Assembly: GCF_018531445.1 (NCBI RefSeq)
Contig: NZ_JAHDTH010000061.1
Span: 1 to 36,805, forward strand
Direction: 5' to 3'
Length of the DNA: 36,805 bases
Source of the DNA: Pseudonocardia lacus
GTDB lineage: Bacteria > Actinomycetota > Actinomycetes > Mycobacteriales > Pseudonocardiaceae
Shown: positions 8,094-15,723 of the stretch, piece after piece
Layout of the letters: each line of letters begins with the position of its first letter
How positions within the stretch are numbered: the stretch's first letter is position 1
Position numbers and translations under genes: made by a program
Notes under the pieces: model-generated
What the model saw: only the letters and a program-made list of their open reading frames with translations
The model's database searches: none
Told to the model about the DNA's origin: nothing

Positions 8094-9016
8094 GCAAAGA
8101 GGGGGCCGCCGCCACGCGACTCGCGGTGACCGGCGCGACGGGGTTCGTCGGGGGTGCGGTGCGCCGGGCCGCCGAGGACGCGGGGTGGTCGGTGCTCGGG
8201 CTGGGCCGCCGCGCGGGCGCCGACCGGCGCTGGGACATCACCGACGGCCCGCTGACCGATCCGCCCGACGTCGACGCCGTCGTGCACTGCGCGGGCAGCG
8301 CCTCCGACACGGCCGACCGCCGGGCGCAGTGGGCGGCCAACGTCGAGGGCACCGCCAACGTGCTGGCGTCCTTCCCCGGCGCGCGGTTCGTGCACGTCAG
8401 CACGGCCAGCGTGTACGACCCGCTGCGACCGACCGCGCTGGCCGACGAGGACCGGGCGCCCGTGGCGCGCTACCCGGACGCCTACGGCGCCAGCAAGGCC
8501 GCCGCGGAGCGCCTGGTGCGCGCACGGCGCCCGGACGCCGTCGTGCTGCGCCCGCACGCCGTCTACGGGCCGGGCGACACCACGCTGCTGCCGCGGGTGC
8601 TGGCGGCGGTGCGCGGGGGCACGCTGGTGGCCGTCGGCGACGGGACCCAGCGGATCAGCCTGACCTCGGTCGACAACCTCGCCCAGGCGTGCCTGCTGGC
8701 CGCGCGCGGTGGCGCCACCGGCGTCTTCAACATCACCGACGACGCGCCGGTGCCGCTGGCCGACGCCCTCGCCGCGGTGCTGGCCGCGCGCGGGGTCGCG
8801 GCCCGGGTCCGGTTCGTCCCGCTGGCCGTGGCGTTCCCGCTGGCCTGCGCGGCCGAGCTGGCGCACCGGTGGCGCGGCGCGGGCGGTGCGCCCCGGTTGA
8901 CCCGCTACGCGGCCCGCCACCTCGCCCGCGAACGCACGCTGGACATCACGCGGGCGCGCACGGAGCTGGGCTACCGCCCGTCGCCGACGAGCTTCGCGGG
9001 CGCGGCGACCTGGTGA
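8090..9016 (+). CDS. NAD-dependent epimerase/dehydratase (extended SDR, OleD-like candidate)
   Basis: This 308-residue extended short-chain dehydrogenase has the N-terminal TGATGFVG (residues 14-21) binding NAD(P), VVHCAG after strand 4, catalytic Ser in VSTASVY (about 104-107), and the YxxxK pair Tyr132/Lys136 in AYGASK. PHAVYGPGD and a late DITRARTELGYRP are typical of 3-beta-hydroxysteroid dehydrogenase/OleD-type and sugar-epimerase relatives. In Ole pathways OleD reduces the beta-keto acid from OleA before OleC acts, which matches this gene set; action on an NDP-sugar for the neighbouring glycosyltransferase is the alternative. The start is fixed by the ATGA overlap at 8090-8093. Its last 46 bases overlap the 3' end of the convergent P450 gene. 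Confidence 0.83.
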   Translation: MSKEGAAATRLAVTGATGFVGGAVRRAAEDAGWSVLGLGRRAGADRRWDITDGPLTDPPDVDAVVHCAGSASDTADRRAQWAANVEGTANVLASFPGARFVHVSTASVYDPLRPTALADEDRAPVARYPDAYGASKAAAERLVRARRPDAVVLRPHAVYGPGDTTLLPRVLAAVRGGTLVAVGDGTQRISLTSVDNLAQACLLAARGGATGVFNITDDAPVPLADALAAVLAARGVAARVRFVPLAVAFPLACAAELAHRWRGAGGAPRLTRYAARHLARERTLDITRARTELGYRPSPTSFAGAATW

Positions 9017-10230
9017 CGGGCCGGGGTGGCCGGCCCGCCGGCGACGATCCGCAGGCTCGCGTAGGAGGGGATCAGCACGCCGCGGGCCGCGCGCCGCCCC
9101 ACGACGCGCACCGGGCCGGCCGAGAGCAGCCCGCCCAGCAGGTGCTCCAGTTCCGCGCGGGCCAGCGCCGCGCCCAGGCACAGGTGCCGCCCGGCACCGA
9201 ACCAGAGCTGGCGCGACTCGGGCAGGTAGGGCCGGTCCAGGTCGAACCCGCCGGCGCGGTTGTTCGCCGCGTGGGTCAGCACCAGCACCCGCTCCCCCGC
9301 CCGCATCGCGGCCGGCCCGACGGTGACGTCCCGGCTCACGCCGCGCCCGATCACCGGGGCCGGGGTGGTGACCCGCAGACCCTCGCGCACCGCCGTCGCC
9401 AGCAGGTCCGGATCGGCGACCAGCCGGTGCTGCTGGCCGGTGTCGTGCAGCAGGGCCAGCGTGCGGGTCATCGCGGTGGCCGCGGTCTCGGTGCCGGCCA
9501 CCAGCAGCAGCGCCGACAGCCCGGATGCCTCCTGCACCGTCAGGCCCAGCTCGCGGCAGCGCCCCAGCAGCGTCTCGGCCGGGGCCTCGGCGAACGCCCG
9601 GGGGACGTTGCGGGTCAGCTCGGCGATGATGCCCTTGGCCTGGGCGACCACGTCCGGGGCCAGCGCGGTGGAGGCGGCGCTGCCCAGCGCCAGCCGGGCC
9701 AGCCGTTCCCCCGTGCCGAAGATCCGCCGGTACTCGCCGTCGCCCGCGGGCAGGTCGAGGCCGAGCAGCTCGGCCATCATCCGCCCCACCAGCAGCCGCG
9801 ACAGGTCGGCGACGTCGACCTCCCCGCCCGCGCGCAGCCGGGCCACCGCGGGCCGCAGCGCCGGGTCGAACACCCGCCCGACCAGCGGGCGGGCCGTGGC
9901 GTCGGTGAACAGGTCACGGGCCCGGCGGCGCAGGTCGGCGTGCCCGGGGCCGTCGAAGATCCGGTACACGTAGTCGCCGAGGACCTGCGCCCACAGGTGC
10001 CCGACGCCGCCCTCGCCGAGCAGCGTGAAGTGCCCCGGATCGTTGAGCACCCGCCGGGCCAGCACCGGGTCGGTGACCACCCAGCCCAGCCGGGGCACCC
10101 GGCGCACCGGCCCGCCCAGCGGGGCCAGGCGCAGCAGCCCGAACAGGGCGGGCCGGCTGGCCCACAGCACCGCCGCCTCGTGCCGGGCGGCGAGCCGCGC
10201 GGGGTCCCGGTCGACGATCGGTAGGCGCAC
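8971..10230 (-). CDS. Cytochrome P450 (second copy, canonical motifs)
   Basis: This 419-residue soluble P450 has full motifs: I-helix VAGTETAAT with Glu248/Thr249, K-helix ExxR at Glu283-Arg286 (REGLRVTTP), and heme loop FGAGRHLCLG with Cys351. It resembles the P450 at 5462-6583 in the VTTPxPV stretch and the C-terminal GVLIPxY signature, so the two look like diverged paralogues, one canonical and one with ExxW. It starts with GTG at 10230 and converges on the epimerase gene, overlapping it by 46 bases. Being on the opposite strand it needs its own promoter, but position and similarity suggest it acts on the same product. Confidence 0.88.
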   Translation of the reverse strand: MRLPIVDRDPARLAARHEAAVLWASRPALFGLLRLAPLGGPVRRVPRLGWVVTDPVLARRVLNDPGHFTLLGEGGVGHLWAQVLGDYVYRIFDGPGHADLRRRARDLFTDATARPLVGRVFDPALRPAVARLRAGGEVDVADLSRLLVGRMMAELLGLDLPAGDGEYRRIFGTGERLARLALGSAASTALAPDVVAQAKGIIAELTRNVPRAFAEAPAETLLGRCRELGLTVQEASGLSALLLVAGTETAATAMTRTLALLHDTGQQHRLVADPDLLATAVREGLRVTTPAPVIGRGVSRDVTVGPAAMRAGERVLVLTHAANNRAGGFDLDRPYLPESRQLWFGAGRHLCLGAALARAELEHLLGGLLSAGPVRVVGRRAARGVLIPSYASLRIVAGGPATPARHQVAAPAKLVGDGR

Positions 10231-10286
10231 GCCCCGACTATGTCAGCGCGCGGCGCGCGGGCCAGCCGTAGAAACGCGGACCCCCG

Positions 10287-10811
10287 TCACCCGGTCCCGC
10301 CCACCGCCATCTCGAACCGGCTGCACCGCCACAGCTGCTCGCCGTAGCGCACCTCGCGGTCGTCGACGTGGCGGAAGCCGGCCCGCGCGTAGTACTCGCG
10401 CAGCGGCCGGTTCTGCGCCCAGCAGTCCAGCCGCACCGCGGCCAGGCCCTCGGCGGCCGCCGTGCGCACCGCCCACCGCAGCATGCGCCCGCCGCAGCCG
10501 CGCGCCCCCGGCTCGCGCCTGCCGGCCAGGGAGTGCACGTAGAGCGCCGGCAGCGGATCGTCGCCCCACACGTCCGGGTCGGCGCGCAGGAGCTGCATCG
10601 TCGCGACGATCCGCCCGCCCCGCGCGCCGACCCGCATGGACCCGTCCGCGCAGGCGCGCTCGACCGGTCGCCGCGGGTACGGGTGCGGCCACTGGTGGAT
10701 GCCCCGCCCGGTAAGCCACGCCGCCGCCCCGTCGAGGATCTCCCAGACCTCCCCCTCGTCGTCCGGCGTGGCCCTGCGCACGTCGATCCGCACGTCGATC
10801 TGCTCGGTCAT
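10287..10811 (-). CDS. GNAT-family N-acetyltransferase
   Basis: This 174-residue protein has the GCN5-related acetyltransferase fold. The N-terminal VRRATPDDEGEVWEILD is the usual first strand and helix, LYVHSLAG is strand 4 before the acetyl-CoA site, and the pyrophosphate-binding loop corresponds to GARGCGGRML (residues 102-111). LDCWAQNRPLREYYARAGFRHV is the characteristic C-terminal motif B region. I start at ATG 10811 because the similarity begins there. It lies 56 bases downstream of the P450 on the same strand reading order would require and has no diagnostic partner, so the acetyl acceptor is unknown. Confidence 0.85.
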   Translation of the reverse strand: MTEQIDVRIDVRRATPDDEGEVWEILDGAAAWLTGRGIHQWPHPYPRRPVERACADGSMRVGARGGRIVATMQLLRADPDVWGDDPLPALYVHSLAGRREPGARGCGGRMLRWAVRTAAAEGLAAVRLDCWAQNRPLREYYARAGFRHVDDREVRYGEQLWRCSRFEMAVGGTG

Positions 10812-11119
10812 CGGACTCCACCCTGCCCGACCGGGCGCCGGTCCGGAACCTGGTCGGTCGCAACGGGTGCCGCGAACGGGACCTGCGGGCAGTCGGATCA
10901 CAGTCCACGGACCGTGGTGTCCCGCTCGGCGAGCCGCACCGCCAGCAGCGACCGCCGTCGCGGCGGGCCGGGCGATGTCGGAGGCGGTGAACCAGCCCAT
11001 CCGCCCCGTTCGACCCCCGCCCCGAGGTCGTTCCGGGGAATCCGGCCCGCGAACGGGACATCAGGGCTCTTCGATCATGAAGGAGGCACCACGAGGTCCC
11101 GTTGATCAGGCCGTGCCGC
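10812..11119. repeat. 308-base gene-free interval with repeated and inverted motifs
   Basis: No plausible gene is seen. The interval holds two exact copies of CGCGAACGGGAC (10871-10882 and 11048-11059), a perfect palindrome CCACGG-A-CCGTGG (10905-10917), and an inverted pair AACGGGAC/GTCCCGTT (11052-11059 and 11096-11103) enclosing 36 bases with GATCATGAAGGAGG. The repeated module beginning CGCGAACGGGAC and ending GATCA looks like a dispersed intergenic repeat. The inverted pair also lies just past the stop of the leftward catabolic operon and could end its transcript. Confidence 0.5.
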
Positions 11120-12181
11120 TCACGTGCCGCCGCCGAGTTCCCGGCCGATCTCGGCGAACGCGGTGGCCAGCAGGGGCTCGGAACCCGGGGCCGCTCCCCC
11201 GCCGAGGAGCACGCCCGCCACGCCCTCGACGTCGACCAGCTCGCGGGCGTACGCCAGGGCCACCTCGACGCCCGCCGCGTACGGGTCGGCGGCGGTCAGG
11301 ACGCGCTCGACGAAGCCCGCGAGCAGGGCCGCGCCGGCGAAGGACGCGAGCAGCTCGGCGCCAGGACGGTCGACGACCACCGGGACGCCGGGGATCAGCG
11401 GGACGTGCGCGCCCGCGTCGCGCACGGCCGTGGCGAACGCGGCCACGTCCGCGGCCTCGCCGCAGTACTGCAGCATCGCGAGGTGGGCGCCGGCGCGGGC
11501 CTTCTCGGCCAGCCGCGCGGCGCGGTGCGCCACCGGGGGCGCGTTCGGCGACTCGGCCACCGAGACCAGCAGCCCGGCCGAGCGGGCCAGCGGCACCAGC
11601 TCGGTGCCCTCCAGGTCGAAGACCGGCATCGCCTCCGGGCGCAGGCCGCTGAGGGTGTGGTCGCCGGTCACGCAGTGCACCGCGGCGGCTCCGGCGTGCG
11701 CGAGGGCCGCGATCTCGGCCTCCAGGGCCACCCGGTTGCGGTCGCGGCAGTTCAGCCCGGCCCACACCCGCAGGCCCTGCGCCCGGATCAGCGCCGCCCG
11801 GTAGGCGGGCGGGAACTGCACGCGGGAGGTCGCCGCGTCACCGGCCAGCACGGCGTCCACCGCGCCGCGCAGCGGCGCCGAGCACTCCACGATCGACTCG
11901 GCCGACAGCGGCGCGGCGGGCATCCCGGACAGCACCAGCGGCCGCCGCGCCGCGATCGCGAGCAGCTCGCGCCCCGGCGCGTCGACCTCGCCCGCGCCGG
12001 GCCCGCCGGACCAGGCCACCACCGGCCCGTCGAGGAACACGCAGCGCATGGTGCCGACCTCGCAGGCGCCGCCGGCCCCGACACCGCCGCACGGCCCGTA
12101 GGTCATGTGCTTGGGGCACGCCGGCAGGCCGGTCGGCAGCGCGATCGGCGGTGGGGTCGGCCGTGGGGTCGGCAGTGTCAT
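11120..12181 (-). CDS. MTHFR-like protein with N-terminal CPK...GPCGG cysteine module
   Basis: This 353-residue protein has two parts. Residues about 15-55 carry four cysteines in CPKHMTYGPCGG (Cys22, Cys31) and GACEVGTMRCVFLD (Cys40, Cys47), the signature of the methylenetetrahydrofolate reductase C-terminal/MetV-type domain. The rest resembles the MTHFR TIM barrel, with GLNCRDRNRVALEAEI, HCVTGDHTLSG and PLIPGVPVVVD near the folate/flavin site. In the families I know, the cysteine module is separate or C-terminal, so the order here is unusual. It is the last gene of an operon with three hydrolases, an oxidase and an importer, seven bases after the amidohydrolase. A role in passing a methyl- or methylene-derived carbon from the imported substrate to tetrahydrofolate is inferred. 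It is unlikely to be the housekeeping methionine-pathway MetF. Confidence 0.72.
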   Translation of the reverse strand: MTLPTPRPTPPPIALPTGLPACPKHMTYGPCGGVGAGGACEVGTMRCVFLDGPVVAWSGGPGAGEVDAPGRELLAIAARRPLVLSGMPAAPLSAESIVECSAPLRGAVDAVLAGDAATSRVQFPPAYRAALIRAQGLRVWAGLNCRDRNRVALEAEIAALAHAGAAAVHCVTGDHTLSGLRPEAMPVFDLEGTELVPLARSAGLLVSVAESPNAPPVAHRAARLAEKARAGAHLAMLQYCGEAADVAAFATAVRDAGAHVPLIPGVPVVVDRPGAELLASFAGAALLAGFVERVLTAADPYAAGVEVALAYARELVDVEGVAGVLLGGGAAPGSEPLLATAFAEIGRELGGGT

Positions 12182-12188
12182 GACGCCG

Positions 12189-13573
12189 TCACAGGGCGGG
12201 CTTCAGCCCGGCCGCGGCGGCGGCGCGGGTGATCCGCGCGTGCAGCTCGCCGTCGGCGTCGGCGGCCAACGGGCTGGTGCACCGGCCGTCCGCGCTGGCC
12301 AGGCGCCCGCCGACGAAGACCCGCTTCAGGTTGCGCAGCCCGCAGGCCAGCACGTAGGTGGCCAGCACGTCCCACACCGGGCCGGTGCTCGGGGCGCGGT
12401 GGTCGACGAGGACGAAGTCGGCGAACTTGCCGACCTCCAGGCTGCCGATCCGGTCGGCCGCGCCGAGCACCTCCGCCGAGCCGAGGGTGTGCATGCGCAG
12501 CACGTCGCGCGGCATCAGGATCGCGGCGTCGGTGTGCAGGGCGCGGGTGGCGTACAGGCCCATCCGCATGTTGGCGAACGGGTCGGAGATGTCGGTGCAG
12601 GACTGGTCGTCCAGGCCGATCCCGACCCGCATCCCGGCCTCGCGCAGCCGCACGACGTCGGCGAAGCCCGAGCCCAGCCTGCCGTTGGAGGTGGGCTGCC
12701 AGACCATCCCGGCGCCCGCCGCGGCCGCGGTGGCGATCATGTCGTCGGTCGGGTGGACGAAGTGCCCGAACAGGAACCGCGGGCCAGCGCGCCGGCGTCG
12801 GCGTACCAGGCGAACTTGGCCCGCTGCACGTCGATGCCCTGCGCGGTCTCCAGGAAGTGCGCCTGGTCGATCAGCCCGTACCGGTCCATGACCAGCGCCT
12901 CGAGCTGGGCGGTGCGCGGCCCGGCGGCCCATTGCGCAGCGCCGAACACCGACGCGCCGAGGTGCTGGTCGGCGGGCACGAGGTCGGTCGAGGCGGCGAC
13001 CATGTCGGCGAACACCCCGAGCGTCTCGTCCTCCGGCGCGGCCTCGTCGTCGAGCCGGATCGCGTTCATCACCCGGATGCCGGCGTCGGCGGCCGCCTCG
13101 AACTGGCGGGTCAGGTAGCGCGCCGGGTGCACCGCGCCGAGGGTGTTCGAGGCCGTCGCGGGGTCGTAGAGCCAGGTCACCCGGGACTGGGTGAAGTTGT
13201 AGGCGCTGGTGACGCCGTTGGCCAGGAAGTCGAGCGCGCCGTGCAGGGTGCTCCAGTACAGGTCCTCGGCGTCGGCGTGGGCGAAGACGTCCATCATCGC
13301 CCGCACCCAGGGGTAGAGCGTCGAGCCGGGGGCGATGCCGCGCAGCCCGGAGGTGAACAGGTGCGAGTGCGCCGAGACGAACCCGGGCGCGACCATCGCG
13401 CCGCCCGCGTCGAGCACCTCGCCCTCGACCGAGGGCGGCGCACCCGGGCCGATCCCGGTGATGCGGCCGTCGGCTCCGACGGTGAGCCAGCCGTGGAACC
13501 AGTCCGGCCCGGTGTCGGCGACCGGGATGAGCAGGGCGTCGGTGACGGTGAGGGCGGGGGCGTCCGGCGTCAC
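12189..13573 (-). pseudogene. Amidohydrolase (TrzN/8-oxoguanine deaminase-like), frameshifted
   Basis: Two overlapping frames make one amidohydrolase of about 461 residues. The first (from ATG 13573) gives the N-terminal sheet, metal motif AHSH (His69, His71) and the strand-5 QAHFLETA. It then goes out of frame near 12781-12787; the other frame continues with FGHFVHPTDDMI and GIGLDDQSCTD, the remaining His and Asp ligands, to the C-terminus. Restoring one base in the GGGCC run (GGGCCC) rejoins them as ...GALGPRFLFGHF.... All five expected ligands are then present, so the parent enzyme should deaminate or dechlorinate a heteroaromatic substrate. The ATG overlaps the creatininase stop (ATGA, 13570-13573). 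The break is either a real recent mutation or a base-calling error in a GC run; otherwise the sequence is undamaged. Confidence 0.8.
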
Positions 13574-14352
13574 GGGGCGAACCGGTGCGCCTCGGCGATC
13601 ACCGCGGCCAGCCGGCCCACCGCCGCGTCGAACACGGCCTTGCCGTGCTCAGCGGTGGCGCCGGTGGGGTCGCCGATGTGGCCGTCGGGACCGAAGTCGT
13701 CGCTCGTCCAGCCGAACGACACCGGCTTGCCGAAGCCGATCAGCTCGTAGTCGGCGAGGTGCTCGGGCACCCGGCGCACCGCCAGGTCCATGTGCACCAG
13801 CTCGGGGCGCAGGTGCAGCATCAGCGACGTCTCGCCGTGCCCGCCGTGGATGCCCATGCCCAGCTCGTTCTCCGCCGAGGACGTGCCGCCCTGGTCGACC
13901 GGGATGCTGAGGTGGGCGAAGAACGTGCGCAGGCCGAACCGGCGCCGGATCTCCCGGCAGGCCACCTGGCCCAGCGCGGAGTTGCCGCCGTGGCCGTTGA
14001 CGAACAGCAGCCGGGTGATCCCGCACGTCCGCAGCGATCGGCCGATGTCCACCAGGGTGCGCATGAGCGTGTCCCAGGACAGCCAGATCGTGCCCGGGAA
14101 CGTGTGGTGCTCGTCGGACTTGGTGTAGGCCAGCCCGGGCAGCAGCACCACCGGCACCGACGCGGCGGCCGCGACGTCGACCGCGGCGTGCGCGGCTTCG
14201 GTCGCGGTCACGTAGTCGGTGGAGACGGGCAGGTGCGGGCCGTGCTGCTCGATCGCCCCCAGCGGCAGCACGGCCACCGTGTCGGCGGGCAGCGCGGCGA
14301 TCTGCGGGGCGGTCAGGTCGGTGAACCTGGGCGCCCTCGTCGGTTCGGCCAT
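13570..14352 (-). CDS. Creatininase-family amidohydrolase
   Basis: This 260-residue protein has the creatininase/MftE fold. Metal-site motifs are LGAIEQHGPHLPVSTD (Glu35, His37, Asp46), VNGHGGN (His121) and GGHGETS (Glu174), all in family order. Members open cyclic amides such as creatinine, or cut peptides or formamides. There is no creatinase, N-methylhydantoinase or mycofactocin gene here, so neither creatinine nor mycofactocin use is supported. The neighbours (amidohydrolases, an oxidase, an MTHFR-like protein) suggest it opens a ring or amide in an N-containing compound. It directly abuts the oxidase gene upstream (0-base gap) and overlaps the amidohydrolase downstream by four bases. Confidence 0.88.
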   Translation of the reverse strand: MAEPTRAPRFTDLTAPQIAALPADTVAVLPLGAIEQHGPHLPVSTDYVTATEAAHAAVDVAAAASVPVVLLPGLAYTKSDEHHTFPGTIWLSWDTLMRTLVDIGRSLRTCGITRLLFVNGHGGNSALGQVACREIRRRFGLRTFFAHLSIPVDQGGTSSAENELGMGIHGGHGETSLMLHLRPELVHMDLAVRRVPEHLADYELIGFGKPVSFGWTSDDFGPDGHIGDPTGATAEHGKAVFDAAVGRLAAVIAEAHRFAP

Positions 14353-15723
14353 CTAGCGCACCCCCATGTTGAGCCGGCTGTCCACGGGCGGTGTCGCGGT
14401 GAGCTTGCCCGTGTTGAGCAGGCCCTTCGGGTCGGTGCGCCGGGCCGTCTCGATGGCCAGCTCGACGTTGCGGTCGACGTACCACTGGTGCGGCGAGTGC
14501 ACCCCGACGCCCAGCGCGTCGAAGCGCGGGATCCCGTCGAGCAGCGCCTGCTCGCCGCGGTACTCCGCGACCACCATGGCCCCGGGGCCGTGCCGGAACA
14601 GCTCCAGGTGGATGTGCACGGGGCCGTCGTAGACCTCGCGGACGTCGTCGGGGCGGTCCCACAACGGCTCGCCGCTGCACTCCATGTGGAACAGGTTGCG
14701 CTCGGGGTGCGCGCGCTGCAGGAACCAGACGGGGTGGTTGTAGGACATGCCCGAGAGGCGATCGGTCTCCACGTAGTCGTCCAGCGCGGCCACGACGTCG
14801 CCGCCGCCCCCGGAGACCAGCGCGCGGAGCTCGTCGACGGTGGACGACTCGGCGATCACCCGCAGGCTGAACCGGGCCGGGTCGAGCTCCACCGACGCGG
14901 TCAGCGTGGGCACGAGCGCCGGCTCGTCGGCCGAGGCCAGCCGCGGCAGCACCGAGAGCCCGGTGAGCCCGCGGTGCACCGCGACCAGCTCGTCGTAGGT
15001 GTCGAAGGCGGTGTAGACGGCCGTCCAGTCGCGGGCGGGGTCGGTGCGCACCTCGACCTCGACGAGGATCCCGGTCACCCCGTAGGTGTGGATGTAGGGC
15101 GTGAGGTCGTCACCGGAGACGGTGAACGTCTCCCCCGAGCCGTCCATCGGGGCGACGGTCGCCGAGACGACCAGCCCGTCGGAGGTGGTGCGGTGCTCGA
15201 TGGTGCCGGTGCCGGCGCTGCCGCCGCCGATGAACCCGCCCAGCGTCGAACTCTTGGTGGACGGGTACATCCACAGATCGCGACCCCGCGCCCGGATCGC
15301 CTTGTCGATCGTGGTCATCCGGGCGCCGGCCCCGGCGACGAGCGTGCCGTCGTCGGTGAGCCGGAACGAGTCCAGCCCGCGCAGGTCGAGCAGGATTCCG
15401 CCGTCGAACGGGGTGGCCTGGCCGTAGTTGCCGGTGCCGGCCCCGCGCGGCGTGACCGGCACGTCGTGCCGGTAGGCGACGGCCAGGACCTGGGCCACCT
15501 GCTCGGGCCGAGTGGGCCGGACCACGGCGTCGGCCACGTACCTGCCGGCCGGCACCTTCTCCTGCAGCACCGGCGACATGCGCGACCAGTCCGAGGAGAC
15601 CTTGACCAGCTGCGCGCGGTCGGTGGACACCGAGATCGATCCGGCGATCGAGCCGGGCCCCGCGCCGAGATCGGCGATCTCGGCGCAGGCGGCGGCGGTG
15701 CGGTCGGCGGTGGCGCGGGTCAT
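14353..15723 (-). CDS. FAD-linked oxidase (PCMH/GlcD-type flavoprotein)
   Basis: This 456-residue flavoprotein has an FAD-binding PCMH domain. The VVRPTRPEQVAQVLAVAYRHDVPVTPRGAGTGNYGQ region is split across residues about 68-101 and gives the pyrophosphate-binding loop; GGFIGGGSAGTG follows at about 173-184. The C-terminal half is the cap/substrate domain, and the protein ends with DPKGLLNTGKL, the usual ending of D-lactate/glycolate-oxidase relatives. It probably oxidises an alcohol, amine or hydroxy acid intermediate of the operon's substrate in the cytoplasm. The ATG at 15723 overlaps the binding-protein stop (ATGA). Its partner electron acceptor is not encoded here. Confidence 0.85.
   Translation of the reverse strand: MTRATADRTAAACAEIADLGAGPGSIAGSISVSTDRAQLVKVSSDWSRMSPVLQEKVPAGRYVADAVVRPTRPEQVAQVLAVAYRHDVPVTPRGAGTGNYGQATPFDGGILLDLRGLDSFRLTDDGTLVAGAGARMTTIDKAIRARGRDLWMYPSTKSSTLGGFIGGGSAGTGTIEHRTTSDGLVVSATVAPMDGSGETFTVSGDDLTPYIHTYGVTGILVEVEVRTDPARDWTAVYTAFDTYDELVAVHRGLTGLSVLPRLASADEPALVPTLTASVELDPARFSLRVIAESSTVDELRALVSGGGGDVVAALDDYVETDRLSGMSYNHPVWFLQRAHPERNLFHMECSGEPLWDRPDDVREVYDGPVHIHLELFRHGPGAMVVAEYRGEQALLDGIPRFDALGVGVHSPHQWYVDRNVELAIETARRTDPKGLLNTGKLTATPPVDSRLNMGVR

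Noticed and set aside
13570..14352. Mycofactocin creatininase MftE
   Set aside because: No mftA-D or other mycofactocin genes adjoin it, and the operon content is catabolic.
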